Of a stretch of 14,007 nt of DNA, positions 1-8,669 are shown piece by piece (the first letter of the stretch is position 1; every line of letters starts with the position of its first letter). The position numbers and the translations under genes are program-made. The notes beneath the pieces were generated by a model. It had not been told where the DNA came from. It was given only the letters and a program-made list of their open reading frames with translations, and did not search any database. This DNA comes from DASCNA01 sp036011305. GTDB lineage: Bacteria > Verrucomicrobiota > Lentisphaeria > Victivallales > GWF2-38-69. The DNA is taken from NCBI GenBank assembly GCA_036011305.1, contig DASCNA010000213.1, forward strand, positions 1 to 14,007, given 5' to 3'.

Positions 1-196
1 AAATAAAATCAAAATTATTTATATTTTCAATAATCTTACTTAGATTTTGACGTCTTTCTTTTCTAGTACCTATTATTTTATAAACCTCATAACCAAGCTC
101 TTCAAAAGCTTGACACATCATAAAAGGACGTTTTTTCTCACCCCCATCAAGCGTTTTATAAAATGGACCAGGATAATGAAATATTATTTTTTTCAT
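1..196 (-). CDS. Glycosyltransferase, N-terminal part only (runs off the window)
   Basis: An open frame starts at an ATG at 194-196 and continues without a stop to position 1, giving about 65 residues. The N-terminus begins MKKIIFHYPGPFY, followed by DGGEKKRPFMMCQAFEELGYEV. This matches the N-terminal Rossmann half of GT-B glycosyltransferases that open with a short strand and then a Gly-rich loop and a helix reading 'KRP..M..AFE.LGYEV'. The start is 4 bp after the stop of the preceding GT4 gene, so the two are probably translated from one message. No catalytic residues are inside the window, so donor and acceptor sugars cannot be inferred. The GT-B assignment is inference from the first 65 residues. 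Confidence 0.75.
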   Translation of the reverse strand, partial: MKKIIFHYPGPFYKTLDGGEKKRPFMMCQAFEELGYEVYKIIGTRKERRQNLSKIIENINNFDFI

Positions 197-200
197 ATTT

Positions 201-1283
201 TTACATGCCTAAAACTTCATCATAAATATCAACAATTTGCTCTGCTGTATTACTTCTTAAATACTGTTTTCCATGCTTTTCAATAATCTTGTAATTCCAA
301 TCCTTTCTCAACCCAATTAATATTTTTTCTGCTATATCATCTTCAGAAAACGGATTACACAAATAACCATAATCATCTGAAATAATTTGTTCAGGTATTC
401 CACCTACTTTTGAAGCAACTACCGGTGTTCCACATGCCATAGCCTCCATTATAACATTTGGCCAGCCTTCACTTAAACTTGGTAAACAAAAAATATCAGA
501 TTTTATCATTTCATCAGCAAGCACATCTGAAGACAGGGAACCAAGAAATTTTACAACCTCACTAAGCTTCATATTCTTAACTGTACTTTTTAATTTCCCC
601 ATTAAGTAACCATTACCAGCAATTTTTAGAACAACATTAGGTTCTAATTCAATTAGCTTTTTAAATGCTTTAAGCAAAGAAGATACATTTTTAACATCAA
701 TTAGGGAACCTGCAAATAATATAATTTTTTTATTTGAAGTTATATTCCTTGTAATATTTTCAATTTGGAAATTTTCATGAATACCATCAGGTATAAAATA
801 TCCTTTTGATCTATCCAGTCCTAATTTTTCAGCTTTATCTATTATATCTCTAGAAACACCCAAAAAAGCATTACAGTTACTTAATGTTTTATATATTGTT
901 TTTTTTAAATAACGATTACTTTGAGGATAGATCAAAATATCACTCCCTCTTCCAGTAATAATATATGGGATATTATATTTCTTGCTTAATTTATATGCAG
1001 CATAACCTTCAGGATAAGCAAAATGAGCGTGAATCAAATCAACGTTATTATTTGAAAAATGTTTAGCAAAATAATTTGTAACAGATGTTTTAAAAATATA
1101 ACCTTTGAGTGCTTCAATTTTAGGAATAAAAGGAGTTTTTATATTTATAATGTTAGAAGCATTAAACATGTTTTGTGGATTTACATTAAATACTACAACT
1201 TCATGAAATTTTTCAATTCTTTTAATTTGATCTAAAACAACACCATTTTTCTGTAAGTTTCGTTCGATATAAAGAATTTTCAT
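201..1283 (-). CDS. GT4-family glycosyltransferase
   Basis: This 360-residue protein has the two-domain GT-B architecture of glycosyltransferase family 4. The N-terminal acceptor-side domain spans about residues 1-175, with 'LIHAHFAYPEGYAA' at 84-97 and 'TGRGSDI' near 110. The C-terminal donor-binding domain opens with 'ILFAGSLIDVKN' near 188. It carries 'KIAGNG' near 220 and the family's EX7E motif, E272 and E280, within 'SEGWPNVIMEAMACGTPVV'. It should transfer a sugar from a nucleotide donor to the growing glycan at the cytoplasmic face of the inner membrane, with retention of configuration. The gene follows the GT2 gene by 33 bp, and the sequence before its ATG is an AT-only stretch without a Shine-Dalgarno motif. 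Sugar specificity cannot be read from the sequence. Confidence 0.92.
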   Translation of the reverse strand: MKILYIERNLQKNGVVLDQIKRIEKFHEVVVFNVNPQNMFNASNIINIKTPFIPKIEALKGYIFKTSVTNYFAKHFSNNNVDLIHAHFAYPEGYAAYKLSKKYNIPYIITGRGSDILIYPQSNRYLKKTIYKTLSNCNAFLGVSRDIIDKAEKLGLDRSKGYFIPDGIHENFQIENITRNITSNKKIILFAGSLIDVKNVSSLLKAFKKLIELEPNVVLKIAGNGYLMGKLKSTVKNMKLSEVVKFLGSLSSDVLADEMIKSDIFCLPSLSEGWPNVIMEAMACGTPVVASKVGGIPEQIISDDYGYLCNPFSEDDIAEKILIGLRKDWNYKIIEKHGKQYLRSNTAEQIVDIYDEVLGM

Positions 1284-1316
1284 TTATATAATATATTGAA
1301 TTTTGAGTATATTTAT

Positions 1317-2375
1317 TTATAAATTTCTAGATATACAAAATCTACATAATTTCCTAATTTCAGCTAGCCCTAACCATAATAAAATGATTCTGAGATTTAT
1401 TAGTTTCATTACTTTTTTTGATTTCATATACTTTCTAAATAATAATAAAACTTTAAATGAAAATACTCTGTCAAAAGCATATATATCAACTACCTTTTTA
1501 GAAATAGTCGTTAAAACCTCATCAGTTTTAATGCTCATTTCATTTTTCTGGTAAAAAATAGATAAAGTACGACTTAGAATTTTATAAAAATCTTTTGATA
1601 ATATCTTAGGTTTATAGTTATAAAGCGAAAAGCTAAAACCATATGCTTTATCTAAGGAAATATTACTTAAATAATAACTTAAATTTGAGATGCAAATACT
1701 TACTGCTTCATTATTGCAAACATCCAAGTTAAGTTTGGAAGCTGATGAATGGTGCAATCTATGCTTAATCAACTTGTCTGAAAGGTTCATTATTTTATAC
1801 TTGCGTACTACTCTAGACCATAAATCATAATCTTGGTAAAATTTAAATCCTTGATGATATCCTTTAAATTCATTATAAATAATCTTTTTATTGAACATTA
1901 CTGATGAATGAATAATTGTCTGTACATTAAATATTAATCCTAATTTTAAAGCATAAGAGTCAGTGTAGAAAGGGGTAAATAAATTAATTTGTTTTCCATT
2001 TGAATCAATAATATATCCATTTGTACCCAATACTATTATTTCCTTTTTAGCACGTAAAAAATTAACCTGTTTTTCTATTCTATTGGGAAGAGATATATCA
2101 TCTTGGTCTTGTATTGCAATATATTTGCCTTGTGAATGCCTTACCCCAACATTCAATGATGACGTCTGTCCCATATTTTCAATATTATTTATAATTCTAA
2201 CCCTTAAATCATTATATGATTTAATAATGGTTAAAGAATCATCAGTAGAACTATCATTAACAACTATTAATTCAAAATTATTGTAGGTTTGAGTAAAAAT
2301 TGACTCTAAAGTTTCAGATAAATATTTTGCTCCATTATAAACAGGCATTACAATTGATACTTGAGGAGTATTCAT
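1317..2375 (-). CDS. GT2-family glycosyltransferase
   Basis: This 352-residue protein starts directly with the GT-A fold: 'VSIVMPVYNGAKYLSETLESIFTQTY' at residues 6-31, the nucleotide-binding 'VNDSSTDDS' at 39-47, and an aspartate cluster 'QDQDDIS' at 89-95 in place of the classic DxD for metal and nucleotide-sugar binding. An 'HRLHHSSAS' segment near 206-214 resembles the stretch after the acceptor site in related GT2 enzymes. The last 120 residues are Lys/Leu/Phe-rich and match no domain I recognise. There is no transmembrane helix, so it should be a soluble or membrane-peripheral inverting transferase acting on the lipid-linked glycan. It starts 7 bp after the RmlD-like gene and is followed by the GT4 gene. 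Confidence 0.92.
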   Translation of the reverse strand: MNTPQVSIVMPVYNGAKYLSETLESIFTQTYNNFELIVVNDSSTDDSLTIIKSYNDLRVRIINNIENMGQTSSLNVGVRHSQGKYIAIQDQDDISLPNRIEKQVNFLRAKKEIIVLGTNGYIIDSNGKQINLFTPFYTDSYALKLGLIFNVQTIIHSSVMFNKKIIYNEFKGYHQGFKFYQDYDLWSRVVRKYKIMNLSDKLIKHRLHHSSASKLNLDVCNNEAVSICISNLSYYLSNISLDKAYGFSFSLYNYKPKILSKDFYKILSRTLSIFYQKNEMSIKTDEVLTTISKKVVDIYAFDRVFSFKVLLLFRKYMKSKKVMKLINLRIILLWLGLAEIRKLCRFCISRNL

Positions 2376-2382
2376 TCTATTT

Positions 2383-3297
2383 CTATAAATAATCTTTGTA
2401 GCAAAGTTCCAAGTATTCTTTTAAGCATATTCTCCAATCTCTCATAATATTTAAATTTCTCAAATCAAGTTTTCGATTTGTTAGTCTCTCAGATAAAGGG
2501 CGTTTTGCAAAGTATTCTTTTGTAAAAAATTCAGAATCAACTTCTTTTACAGCTATTTTATTTCCAAGATTTAAAATGTTCAAAATTTCATGAGTAACTT
2601 CAAGCCTAGATGTAGCTCCTGGGCAAACCATATTATAGATTCCCCATATTTGTTTTTCTAAAAGAAGCATTGCATTTTTAGCAAAATCAAATGTATAAGT
2701 TGGTGTTCCTAACCTATCATTTACAATATAAAGTATTTTTGCTCCATTTTTAATTTGCATCAATAATTTATGAACAAATTTTTTATCTTTTTTAGGTCCT
2801 CCTCCCATCATCCATCCTGCTCTTAATATCAAATATTTCTTTACATTTTCCTTGACATAGATTTCTCCAGCATATTTAGATCTTGAATAATGACACATAG
2901 GGTTAGGTATATCCCAGTCATCAAAAATATCTTTACTCCCATCAAAAATACCTGCAGTTGAAATATAAATAATAGGGATATTTAATTCATTGGCAATTAA
3001 GCATGCATTTTCAACAGATAATGCATTTGTCATATAGGAATCTTTTACTTGCACTTCACAATATTCTAGATCTGTATGCGCACCTAGATGAATAAGGCAA
3101 TCAGGTTTGTAATTAGTTACATTTTCCAAATAAGCATCCAAATATCTAAAATCACAATAACTTAACCATTTTTCATTTAAATCAATATCTGTACATTTTA
3201 GTTCATAATTATTACTTAAAACATTATAAAATGCTTCTCCAAGCATTCCACCACAACCAGCTATATATACTTTTTTAATATCTAGTCTGTTAATCAT
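2383..3297 (-). CDS. RmlD-like NAD(P)-dependent sugar reductase/epimerase (SDR superfamily)
   Basis: A short-chain dehydrogenase of the extended, RmlD-like type with 304 residues. The Rossmann nucleotide-binding motif 'GCGGMLG' is at residues 14-20, an 'HLGAHTDLEYCE' stretch follows near 70, the active-site Ser/Thr is in 'YISTAGIF' near 111-118, and the catalytic YxxxK is 'YSRSK' at 137-141. dTDP-4-dehydrorhamnose reductases share this layout, including 'RAGWMMGGG', where RmlD has 'R.sW.yg..g.NF'. It probably reduces or epimerises a nucleotide sugar for this locus. No rmlA, rmlB or rmlC is in view, so rhamnose is not established. I chose the ATG at 3297 because it makes an ATGA overlap with the upstream stop. 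An ATG 15 bp further upstream (3312) is also possible. Confidence 0.85.
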   Translation of the reverse strand: MINRLDIKKVYIAGCGGMLGEAFYNVLSNNYELKCTDIDLNEKWLSYCDFRYLDAYLENVTNYKPDCLIHLGAHTDLEYCEVQVKDSYMTNALSVENACLIANELNIPIIYISTAGIFDGSKDIFDDWDIPNPMCHYSRSKYAGEIYVKENVKKYLILRAGWMMGGGPKKDKKFVHKLLMQIKNGAKILYIVNDRLGTPTYTFDFAKNAMLLLEKQIWGIYNMVCPGATSRLEVTHEILNILNLGNKIAVKEVDSEFFTKEYFAKRPLSERLTNRKLDLRNLNIMRDWRICLKEYLELCYKDYL

Positions 3298-4640
3298 TTT
3301 ATAAATTTCCATTTTTTTATCAAACCAAATGTAGTTAATCTCCTTTTAATAGTTTTTTTAAGCCTATTTTTAAACGATTGCTGCCAAAAAAATGGTATTT
3401 CGTTATTAGGTGGAACATATAATTTATTTGTAAAAAACTTGAAATGTCTATCAAGATAAATTTTTGTCAAAAATCGTTGAGCTAAAATATCATCATTAAA
3501 AACACTTAATGCATTTTGTAAATTTTTTTTACAAGTATCATCGTAAAACTTTCTAATAAGTATATTTACAGTATTTTTTAAAAAAGGTAAAAGCTCATAA
3601 GCTTTATTATTATCATTCAACAAAAAAAATAATAATGAAAGATGTAATGCAAATTTATTTTTATTTCTATAAAATTTTTTACTATTCAATAATATGTTTG
3701 AAATTTTTTTTAATGAATTTTCTACGCTTCCTATATGTTTATTTATTAGTTTATACTTTGCTTCAAAATACTCTTCTGTATCTAAATTTTTCAAAAATTT
3801 TTCAATTGATTGTTTGTTATTTTCAATATTAAAAATTGATGGGAACATATTTTCCTCTACATTTATTATACCAATATTTTTCCCAATAAATAAAGCTTCA
3901 AAAATAGTTTGAGAATTACCTCTATTTAGTATTAAATCATATGAAGCAATTAATTCTGATGTATTAGAAAAATTTGATATTAACTTTGCTTTAATATTAA
4001 CTTTTTTAAGTAATTTTTTAACTCCTAAATCATTTTTTTCAATTGGATGTAGTTTTATTGATAGTTTATATCCAGTTTGTTCTATTAATTTTTTAACAAT
4101 TTTTAAAATTAAAATTCTCATTTTATCTGTCTCATTAGAAACAGAATCATCCTTAAAATGAGGACTTAAAAATAGCAGTATTTTTTTTTGTTTCTCAATT
4201 TTAGCTTTTTTGACCAATCTATCATAAAATCCCCATCTAGTATTTATCAAATTTTTACAGTATATATGTTGATTAATTAATTTTTGTTTTTCTACTTCAG
4301 AAGGTACTGCTATTGCGTCCAATGGAGTAAAATAATGATTTATTCTACCATTATTTAGGCTAAGCTGGTTGACTTCTTCAATAGCAACACAAGGAATATC
4401 ATTAACTAAACAATACTCTTGTAATAACAATCTTTCTAAAGTTGGGTATGCCATAAACATACAAATAGTATTTGGTAAACAATCATCAAGTAAATTTGTA
4501 GCAAATATAAGTTTGTTATCAATTAAAAACTCAACATCAGATATAATAATTATTTTAGATTGTTTTAGATATTTTCTAATTTTTTCTATATTATGGAGAT
4601 GTTTTCTACAGGTAATAAAGAAGACAATTAATGTTTTCAT
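3294..4640 (-). CDS. GT-B-fold glycosyl- or glycerophosphotransferase-like protein
   Basis: This 448-residue protein belongs to no family I can name exactly. The first 145 residues look like a Rossmann-type acceptor domain ('KTLIVFFITCRKHL' at the start, 'IPCVAIEEVNQL' near 82). Residues about 150-300 resemble the nucleotide-binding half of GT-B enzymes and CDP-glycerol glycerophosphotransferases: 'ILLFLSPHFKDD' near 154, 'KLHP' at 196-199, then 'ELIASYDLILNRGNSQTIFEALFIGK' at about 229-254, the usual acidic/Ser-rich donor loop. The Lys/Asn/Phe-rich C-terminal 150 residues show no recognisable domain. It lies 6 bp after the ParB-like gene and overlaps the RmlD-like gene by 4 bp, suggesting coupled translation. 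The family call is inference and the substrate is unknown. Confidence 0.7.
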   Translation of the reverse strand: MKTLIVFFITCRKHLHNIEKIRKYLKQSKIIIISDVEFLIDNKLIFATNLLDDCLPNTICMFMAYPTLERLLLQEYCLVNDIPCVAIEEVNQLSLNNGRINHYFTPLDAIAVPSEVEKQKLINQHIYCKNLINTRWGFYDRLVKKAKIEKQKKILLFLSPHFKDDSVSNETDKMRILILKIVKKLIEQTGYKLSIKLHPIEKNDLGVKKLLKKVNIKAKLISNFSNTSELIASYDLILNRGNSQTIFEALFIGKNIGIINVEENMFPSIFNIENNKQSIEKFLKNLDTEEYFEAKYKLINKHIGSVENSLKKISNILLNSKKFYRNKNKFALHLSLLFFLLNDNNKAYELLPFLKNTVNILIRKFYDDTCKKNLQNALSVFNDDILAQRFLTKIYLDRHFKFFTNKLYVPPNNEIPFFWQQSFKNRLKKTIKRRLTTFGLIKKWKFIK

Positions 4641-4646
4641 ATATTA

Positions 4647-5717
4647 TTAATGTCTTTTTTCAATAAAATTTAAAATTTTTTTTTTATTAAATAGAATTTT
4701 TTTTATAATCCTTTTTAATTGAGCTCTTTTATTCATAGTTGACATTAATGAACAAAAGTTTTTATAAAAAAATCTATTTAATTTATATACCATATATGAT
4801 TTAAAATAATTAGAAAAATTATACTTATAATTATTGCTATTGTCAAATTTTTTCAAAGAAGCTTCAGCTGCTCTTAAAGGTTCAGATTCTTTAAAAGTAA
4901 TATTAGCAACAATACAACTTATTCTCTTTGCGCCAAGTTTTAACTGAGCAAAATATCTATGATGTCCATCGATTATATAGTGATCACCATTTTTCTCTGT
5001 ACTAACTAAAATAGGTGTAACATAATAGTTTTTATAATAAGCATTAATAATTTTTTTTATAAATGAATTATCAGGTTTAAACTCTTCCAAAATATTAGAA
5101 TACCAATATGATTTTATTTTATTTATATTTAATATTTTTGCTCCATTAATGCTATTAACTGTTTCTTTTTGAGTTTGATTAAAAGTTAAAACTTCAGTAT
5201 CTGGATGCTTTTGTTTTATATATTGATTTTCCAGTTCAAATTTTACCAATTTTTCATAAGCATTTTTTATTTGCTCAGCTACTATTTTAAAATTTTCTCG
5301 ATTAAAAACTAATCTAAAATCTCGATAGTGAATATGTATCTCATCTGCAACATATTCTTCTTGAAGCTCTACAGCAAAATCATTATTGTAATATTGACTG
5401 CATATTGGAGATGGAGAATTAGCTATAAATTTTAATTGCTGCTCTCTACCACCAGAAATCATTATTGTTGTAGGATATTTCATTTCCTCATAATTTTGAT
5501 TATTTTCAAGGTACATTAATAATTCTTCTCTACCTTTATTCACAATATCAGAATACTCTAAAAATTCGTTAATACTAAATACAGTTCTATATTCTCGATG
5601 GTGTATATGTATGTTTTCAGCTAAATCGATAAATATTCTACTATTATGTTTTTCCCTACTTGGCAAACAACACCTTGATAAATATTTTTTTATATCTCCC
5701 ATTTGGTAATAATCCAT
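4647..5717 (-). CDS. ParB/SerK-like domain protein with two IHIH modules
   Basis: This 356-residue protein has three visible parts. Two related modules open it: residues 30-68 containing 'IHIHHREYRTVF' (36-47) and residues 124-160 containing 'IHIHYRDFRLVF' (127-138). Each is followed by 'EF/NF', then a helix ending in 'L', which looks like an internal duplication. Residues about 190-275 form a ParB/sulfiredoxin-like domain, with 'TPILVS', then 'YIIDGHHRYFAQLKLGAKRISCIV', and DGHHR at 250-254. True ParB has a GE/GxRR box. DGHHR is closer to the ParB-fold free-serine kinases (SerK, SbnI), so small-molecule phosphorylation is a better guess than partitioning. The C-terminus is Lys/Phe/Asn-rich. 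No parA or parS is seen. A weak hairpin precedes the start (5702-5718). Confidence 0.65.
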   Translation of the reverse strand: MDYYQMGDIKKYLSRCCLPSREKHNSRIFIDLAENIHIHHREYRTVFSINEFLEYSDIVNKGREELLMYLENNQNYEEMKYPTTIMISGGREQQLKFIANSPSPICSQYYNNDFAVELQEEYVADEIHIHYRDFRLVFNRENFKIVAEQIKNAYEKLVKFELENQYIKQKHPDTEVLTFNQTQKETVNSINGAKILNINKIKSYWYSNILEEFKPDNSFIKKIINAYYKNYYVTPILVSTEKNGDHYIIDGHHRYFAQLKLGAKRISCIVANITFKESEPLRAAEASLKKFDNSNNYKYNFSNYFKSYMVYKLNRFFYKNFCSLMSTMNKRAQLKRIIKKILFNKKKILNFIEKRH

Positions 5718-5771
5718 TTTTATGCACCAAAAAGATGCACTGTTATAATTTATTATTTGTATAATTTTTTT

Positions 5772-7334
5772 TTATATTTTTTTTAAGATAATTTTTTCAA
5801 TTGCTAATTTATAAAAAGAAGTTTTTATTCTAAAGATCGCAATATGGCCTAATATCCATAATAAAACTTTTTTTATAATTTTTACTTTAGTATTATTTTG
5901 ATACTTTGAATACTTTTTTATAATATAAAGTTCTGCAAGTTTATAATAAAAGTCCATTTCTTCATAATTCTGTATTAACTTTTTAGACATCCACATCATA
6001 TTTGAAAAACTTAAACTTTCAATTTTTCCATTTGTTTCTAGAAGAAAGTCTGACCAAGCTTTTAAGCTACTAGGAAGGATAATATTATATTTACGTATTA
6101 ATCTCTCAAAAATTGGGGAACCTGGATAAAGTCTAAATAGTACAGGACATGCAATATCTACATAAGGGTATGTTTTCTTCATTTTTATACAAAATTTATA
6201 TGTGCTGCATGCTTGCTTAAAAGTTTCATTCTCAAGCCCTACCATAAAAGAATATCTAGGAAAAACTTTACTGCTCTTCATAATAATATTTAAAGAATTA
6301 ATAATTTGCTTTAATGTAATATCTTTTTTTAAGCTATCTAAAATAGCTTGGCTACCGCTTTCTGCTCCCATAACGATGGAACCATAACCTATTTTTCCTA
6401 ATCTTTTTATGATATCATTAGAAACATGATCTTCATTTATATGGTCAACTCTACACCACATTCTCCAATTAAAATTTAATTGTTTTTCTTCTATAATATC
6501 AAGAAATTTAGCTGTTCTTTTTTTACTAATAAAAAAATCTTCATCTAAAAATAAAAAAGTATTTACATCATATTTATTCAGTAAAATTTCTATCTCATTA
6601 ACTATATCTTCAGCTTTCTTAAACCTATACCGTCTTTTTAATATAACATTTATACAAAACTGGCATCTATAAGGGCATCCCATTCCAGTAAATATAGGCA
6701 TAATTTTTATTTTATTATCAAAAAAAGGATATTCTCTTTCATAGACAGATGGCTTGGTATTCGACAAATATTCGTTAACATCTAGTAAAGAGTAATCAAA
6801 AAATGGAATACTAGATATATTATCCTCTACACCATTACCAGTAGATATTATTTCACCTGTTTTATTTTTAAAATAAATACCCTTAATATCGTTTAGGGAC
6901 TCTTTATTTTCTAGAACTTTTGCTATATTCAAAGCAGCTTGAGTCCCTTCGTTAATGACGACAATATCTACATTCTCATTGTGTATAGTTTGTTTTGGGT
7001 ACAAAGTAGGGTGAGGCCCCCCCCATACAATTAAAGGATATTTATTAAGTTTTTTTAAATCTTCTGAGATCTTCAAAGCCCAGTAAACTTGGCTAACCAT
7101 AACGCTAAAACCAATATACAATGTATCATGTGTAATAATATTTTTTAACTGATCCATATAGTTTTTTTTTATATTCACATCAATAATCTTTACTGAATAT
7201 CCATGTCTACTTAAAATACTTCCTATTAATAAAATCGCAGTAGTTGGCCATACCATAGTCTTAGGTTCAGTCCAGTTAATTCCACCTGTCGGCAGATTAA
7301 TTAAAATTATATTTTTAGATTTTAATGTGTTCAT
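5772..7334 (-). CDS. Radical SAM protein with N-terminal cobalamin-binding-like domain
   Basis: This 520-residue protein follows the layout of B12-binding-domain radical SAM enzymes. Residues 8-145 form a Rossmann-like domain: 'IILINLPTGG', 'TTAILLIGSILSRHGYSVKIIDVN' at 31-54, 'YIGFSVMVSQ' and 'WGGPHPTLYP' at 104-113. The radical SAM core follows with the [4Fe-4S] ligands C220, C224 and C227 in 'GMGCPYRCQFC', then 'FLFLDEDFF' and 'GAESGSQAILDSLKKDIT'. I see no DxHxxG cobalamin-ligating motif, so any cobalamin would bind base-off or not at all. Related enzymes methylate or rearrange unreactive carbons. In this operon a modification of a sugar, lipid carrier or polymer end is plausible but unproven. 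It starts 22 bp after wzt. A weak AAAGAG lies upstream of the ATG. Confidence 0.85.
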   Translation of the reverse strand: MNTLKSKNIILINLPTGGINWTEPKTMVWPTTAILLIGSILSRHGYSVKIIDVNIKKNYMDQLKNIITHDTLYIGFSVMVSQVYWALKISEDLKKLNKYPLIVWGGPHPTLYPKQTIHNENVDIVVINEGTQAALNIAKVLENKESLNDIKGIYFKNKTGEIISTGNGVEDNISSIPFFDYSLLDVNEYLSNTKPSVYEREYPFFDNKIKIMPIFTGMGCPYRCQFCINVILKRRYRFKKAEDIVNEIEILLNKYDVNTFLFLDEDFFISKKRTAKFLDIIEEKQLNFNWRMWCRVDHINEDHVSNDIIKRLGKIGYGSIVMGAESGSQAILDSLKKDITLKQIINSLNIIMKSSKVFPRYSFMVGLENETFKQACSTYKFCIKMKKTYPYVDIACPVLFRLYPGSPIFERLIRKYNIILPSSLKAWSDFLLETNGKIESLSFSNMMWMSKKLIQNYEEMDFYYKLAELYIIKKYSKYQNNTKVKIIKKVLLWILGHIAIFRIKTSFYKLAIEKIILKKI

Positions 7335-7356
7335 TCGATATAACTCTTTAATAACT

Positions 7357-8640
7357 TTACTTTAGTTTTTTTGATTTCCATTTAGATTTTCCAATAATAA
7401 TTCCAGATCTTACCTTTTGAAATTTATCTTTAGAAGAATAGTTGCTAATTTTAAATTCACATATGTTTAAATATGTTTCTACTTCTGCCAATTTCCCAAG
7501 TTTAACCATAAGTTTGCCTATTGTATAATTACCAGGCATCAAGCAAAATGAGTCAATAAGAACAGATACTTGTTTTTCCTCATTTTTTTCAAAGTTAATT
7601 AAAGTATAAAATTCTTCACTATCTGCAGTAAAAACTCTCAATCCGTTGCTTGTATTTATTCCAACATGAAAAGCTACTCCTTTAGATATTTCATTTGATT
7701 TTACAATAAAATTAATTCTTATTAGCTCCATATAGTGAAACCTATTTGTTTGTTTGCCTTCAGAATTTTCTAACCAACATTTAGTAAAGAAAATTTGTTT
7801 ATTTTTTATATGTTTAAGGTTAAAGTTAACGACAGAAGTATTATCCAGTAAATTATTATGCAAATAATTATTTATTACTTTATAAATATCAGTTCCACAT
7901 GAAATAGAACCTTTTTGCATCAAGATACCTCTATTACATAATGAACTTATTATTCCCATATTATGACTAACAAAGATAACCGTTCTGCCTTCCCTAGAAA
8001 CATCTTCCATTTTTCCAAGACATTTCTTTTGGAATTCAGCATCACCAACTGCAAGAACTTCATCGACTAATAAAATTTCAGGCTCTAAGTGGGCAGCAAC
8101 TGAAAAAGCCAGGCGGACATACATTCCAGAGGAATAACGCTTTACCGGAGTATCAAGGAATTTTTCTACTCCTGAAAAATCAACTATTTCATCAAATTTC
8201 TTTTTTATTTCCGCTTTTGACATTCCTAATACGGCACCGTTTAAATAGATATTTTCTCTTCCTGTTAATTCAGGATGAAACCCTGTTCCTACTTCTAAAA
8301 GTGATGCGACACGTCCATGAAGTGTAATCTTTCCTATAGTAGGCTCTGTTATACGACTTAAAATTTTAAGGAGTGTTGATTTTCCTGCACCATTTCGCCC
8401 AATGATACCAACTCTATCACCTTGCTTAATTTCAAAATTGATATCTTTTAATGCCCAAAATTCTTCTAGGTCCGTATTTTCTTTGTTTGGTGCTAGTGGA
8501 TGTCGTAAACGCTGATACATACCTCTAGCAGAGTGCGCCAGTGTATCGCGGAGAGAACTATATCGATATGCATCTCCGGTATTACGGTTATGACCGATAA
8601 TGTATTTTTTAGAAAGATTTTCTACTTTTATAATAGACAT
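7357..8640 (-). CDS. wzt: ABC exporter ATPase Wzt with C-terminal glycan-recognition domain
   Basis: The 427-residue ATPase powers export of the lipid-linked polysaccharide across the inner membrane with a Wzm permease. The Walker A motif 'GRNGAGKST' is at 81-89, the signature 'YSSGM' at 169-173, Walker B 'ILLVDE' at 189-194, a D-loop 'VGDAEF' follows, and the switch histidine 'SHN' is at 225-227. Residues about 250-427 form a beta-rich extension typical of Wzt C-terminal domains, which bind the modified chain end in systems such as E. coli O9a. The 5' part is less AT-rich than the 3' part. The start codon abuts the end of the GxxExxY cassette (3 bp between) and no Shine-Dalgarno motif is visible. 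The nearest intact partner, wzm, is about 2.6 kb upstream. Confidence 0.95.
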   Translation of the reverse strand: MSIIKVENLSKKYIIGHNRNTGDAYRYSSLRDTLAHSARGMYQRLRHPLAPNKENTDLEEFWALKDINFEIKQGDRVGIIGRNGAGKSTLLKILSRITEPTIGKITLHGRVASLLEVGTGFHPELTGRENIYLNGAVLGMSKAEIKKKFDEIVDFSGVEKFLDTPVKRYSSGMYVRLAFSVAAHLEPEILLVDEVLAVGDAEFQKKCLGKMEDVSREGRTVIFVSHNMGIISSLCNRGILMQKGSISCGTDIYKVINNYLHNNLLDNTSVVNFNLKHIKNKQIFFTKCWLENSEGKQTNRFHYMELIRINFIVKSNEISKGVAFHVGINTSNGLRVFTADSEEFYTLINFEKNEEKQVSVLIDSFCLMPGNYTIGKLMVKLGKLAEVETYLNICEFKISNYSSKDKFQKVRSGIIIGKSKWKSKKLK

Positions 8641-8643
8641 ATG

Positions 8644-8669
8644 TCAACGAATTTCACGAATTAATCGAA
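8644..8669. repeat. Inverted repeat, inner end of GxxExxY cassette A
   Basis: The repeat begins TCAACGAATT and contains two further CGAA-type steps. It includes the GxxExxY stop codon at 8654-8656 and is identical to 10795-10820 in copy B. It ends 3 bp before the wzt start codon. Confidence 0.65.

Noticed and set aside
3635..3912. Small plus-strand reading frames opposite the minus-strand genes (also at 47, 1303, 2083, 4369, 6202 and 10362)
   Set aside because: They are Phe/Leu/Ile-rich antisense shadows of confidently identified genes and have no recognisable domain.
4171..4182. Phase-variable homopolymer tracts
   Set aside because: Runs of eight or so A/T are frequent throughout this AT-rich window, inside and outside genes, so none stands out. 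The only G run of note is in a dead gene.
4647..5717. Plasmid or chromosome partition gene parB
   Set aside because: There is no parA or parS-like repeat nearby, no helix-turn-helix region follows the ParB-like domain, and the motif is DGHHR rather than the ParB arginine box.
5702..5718. Regulatory hairpin or terminator before the ParB-like gene
   Set aside because: The stem (TGCATC with GGTGCA) is six pairs including one wobble, with a U-rich loop and no following U-tract in the transcribed direction. That is too weak in such AT-rich DNA.
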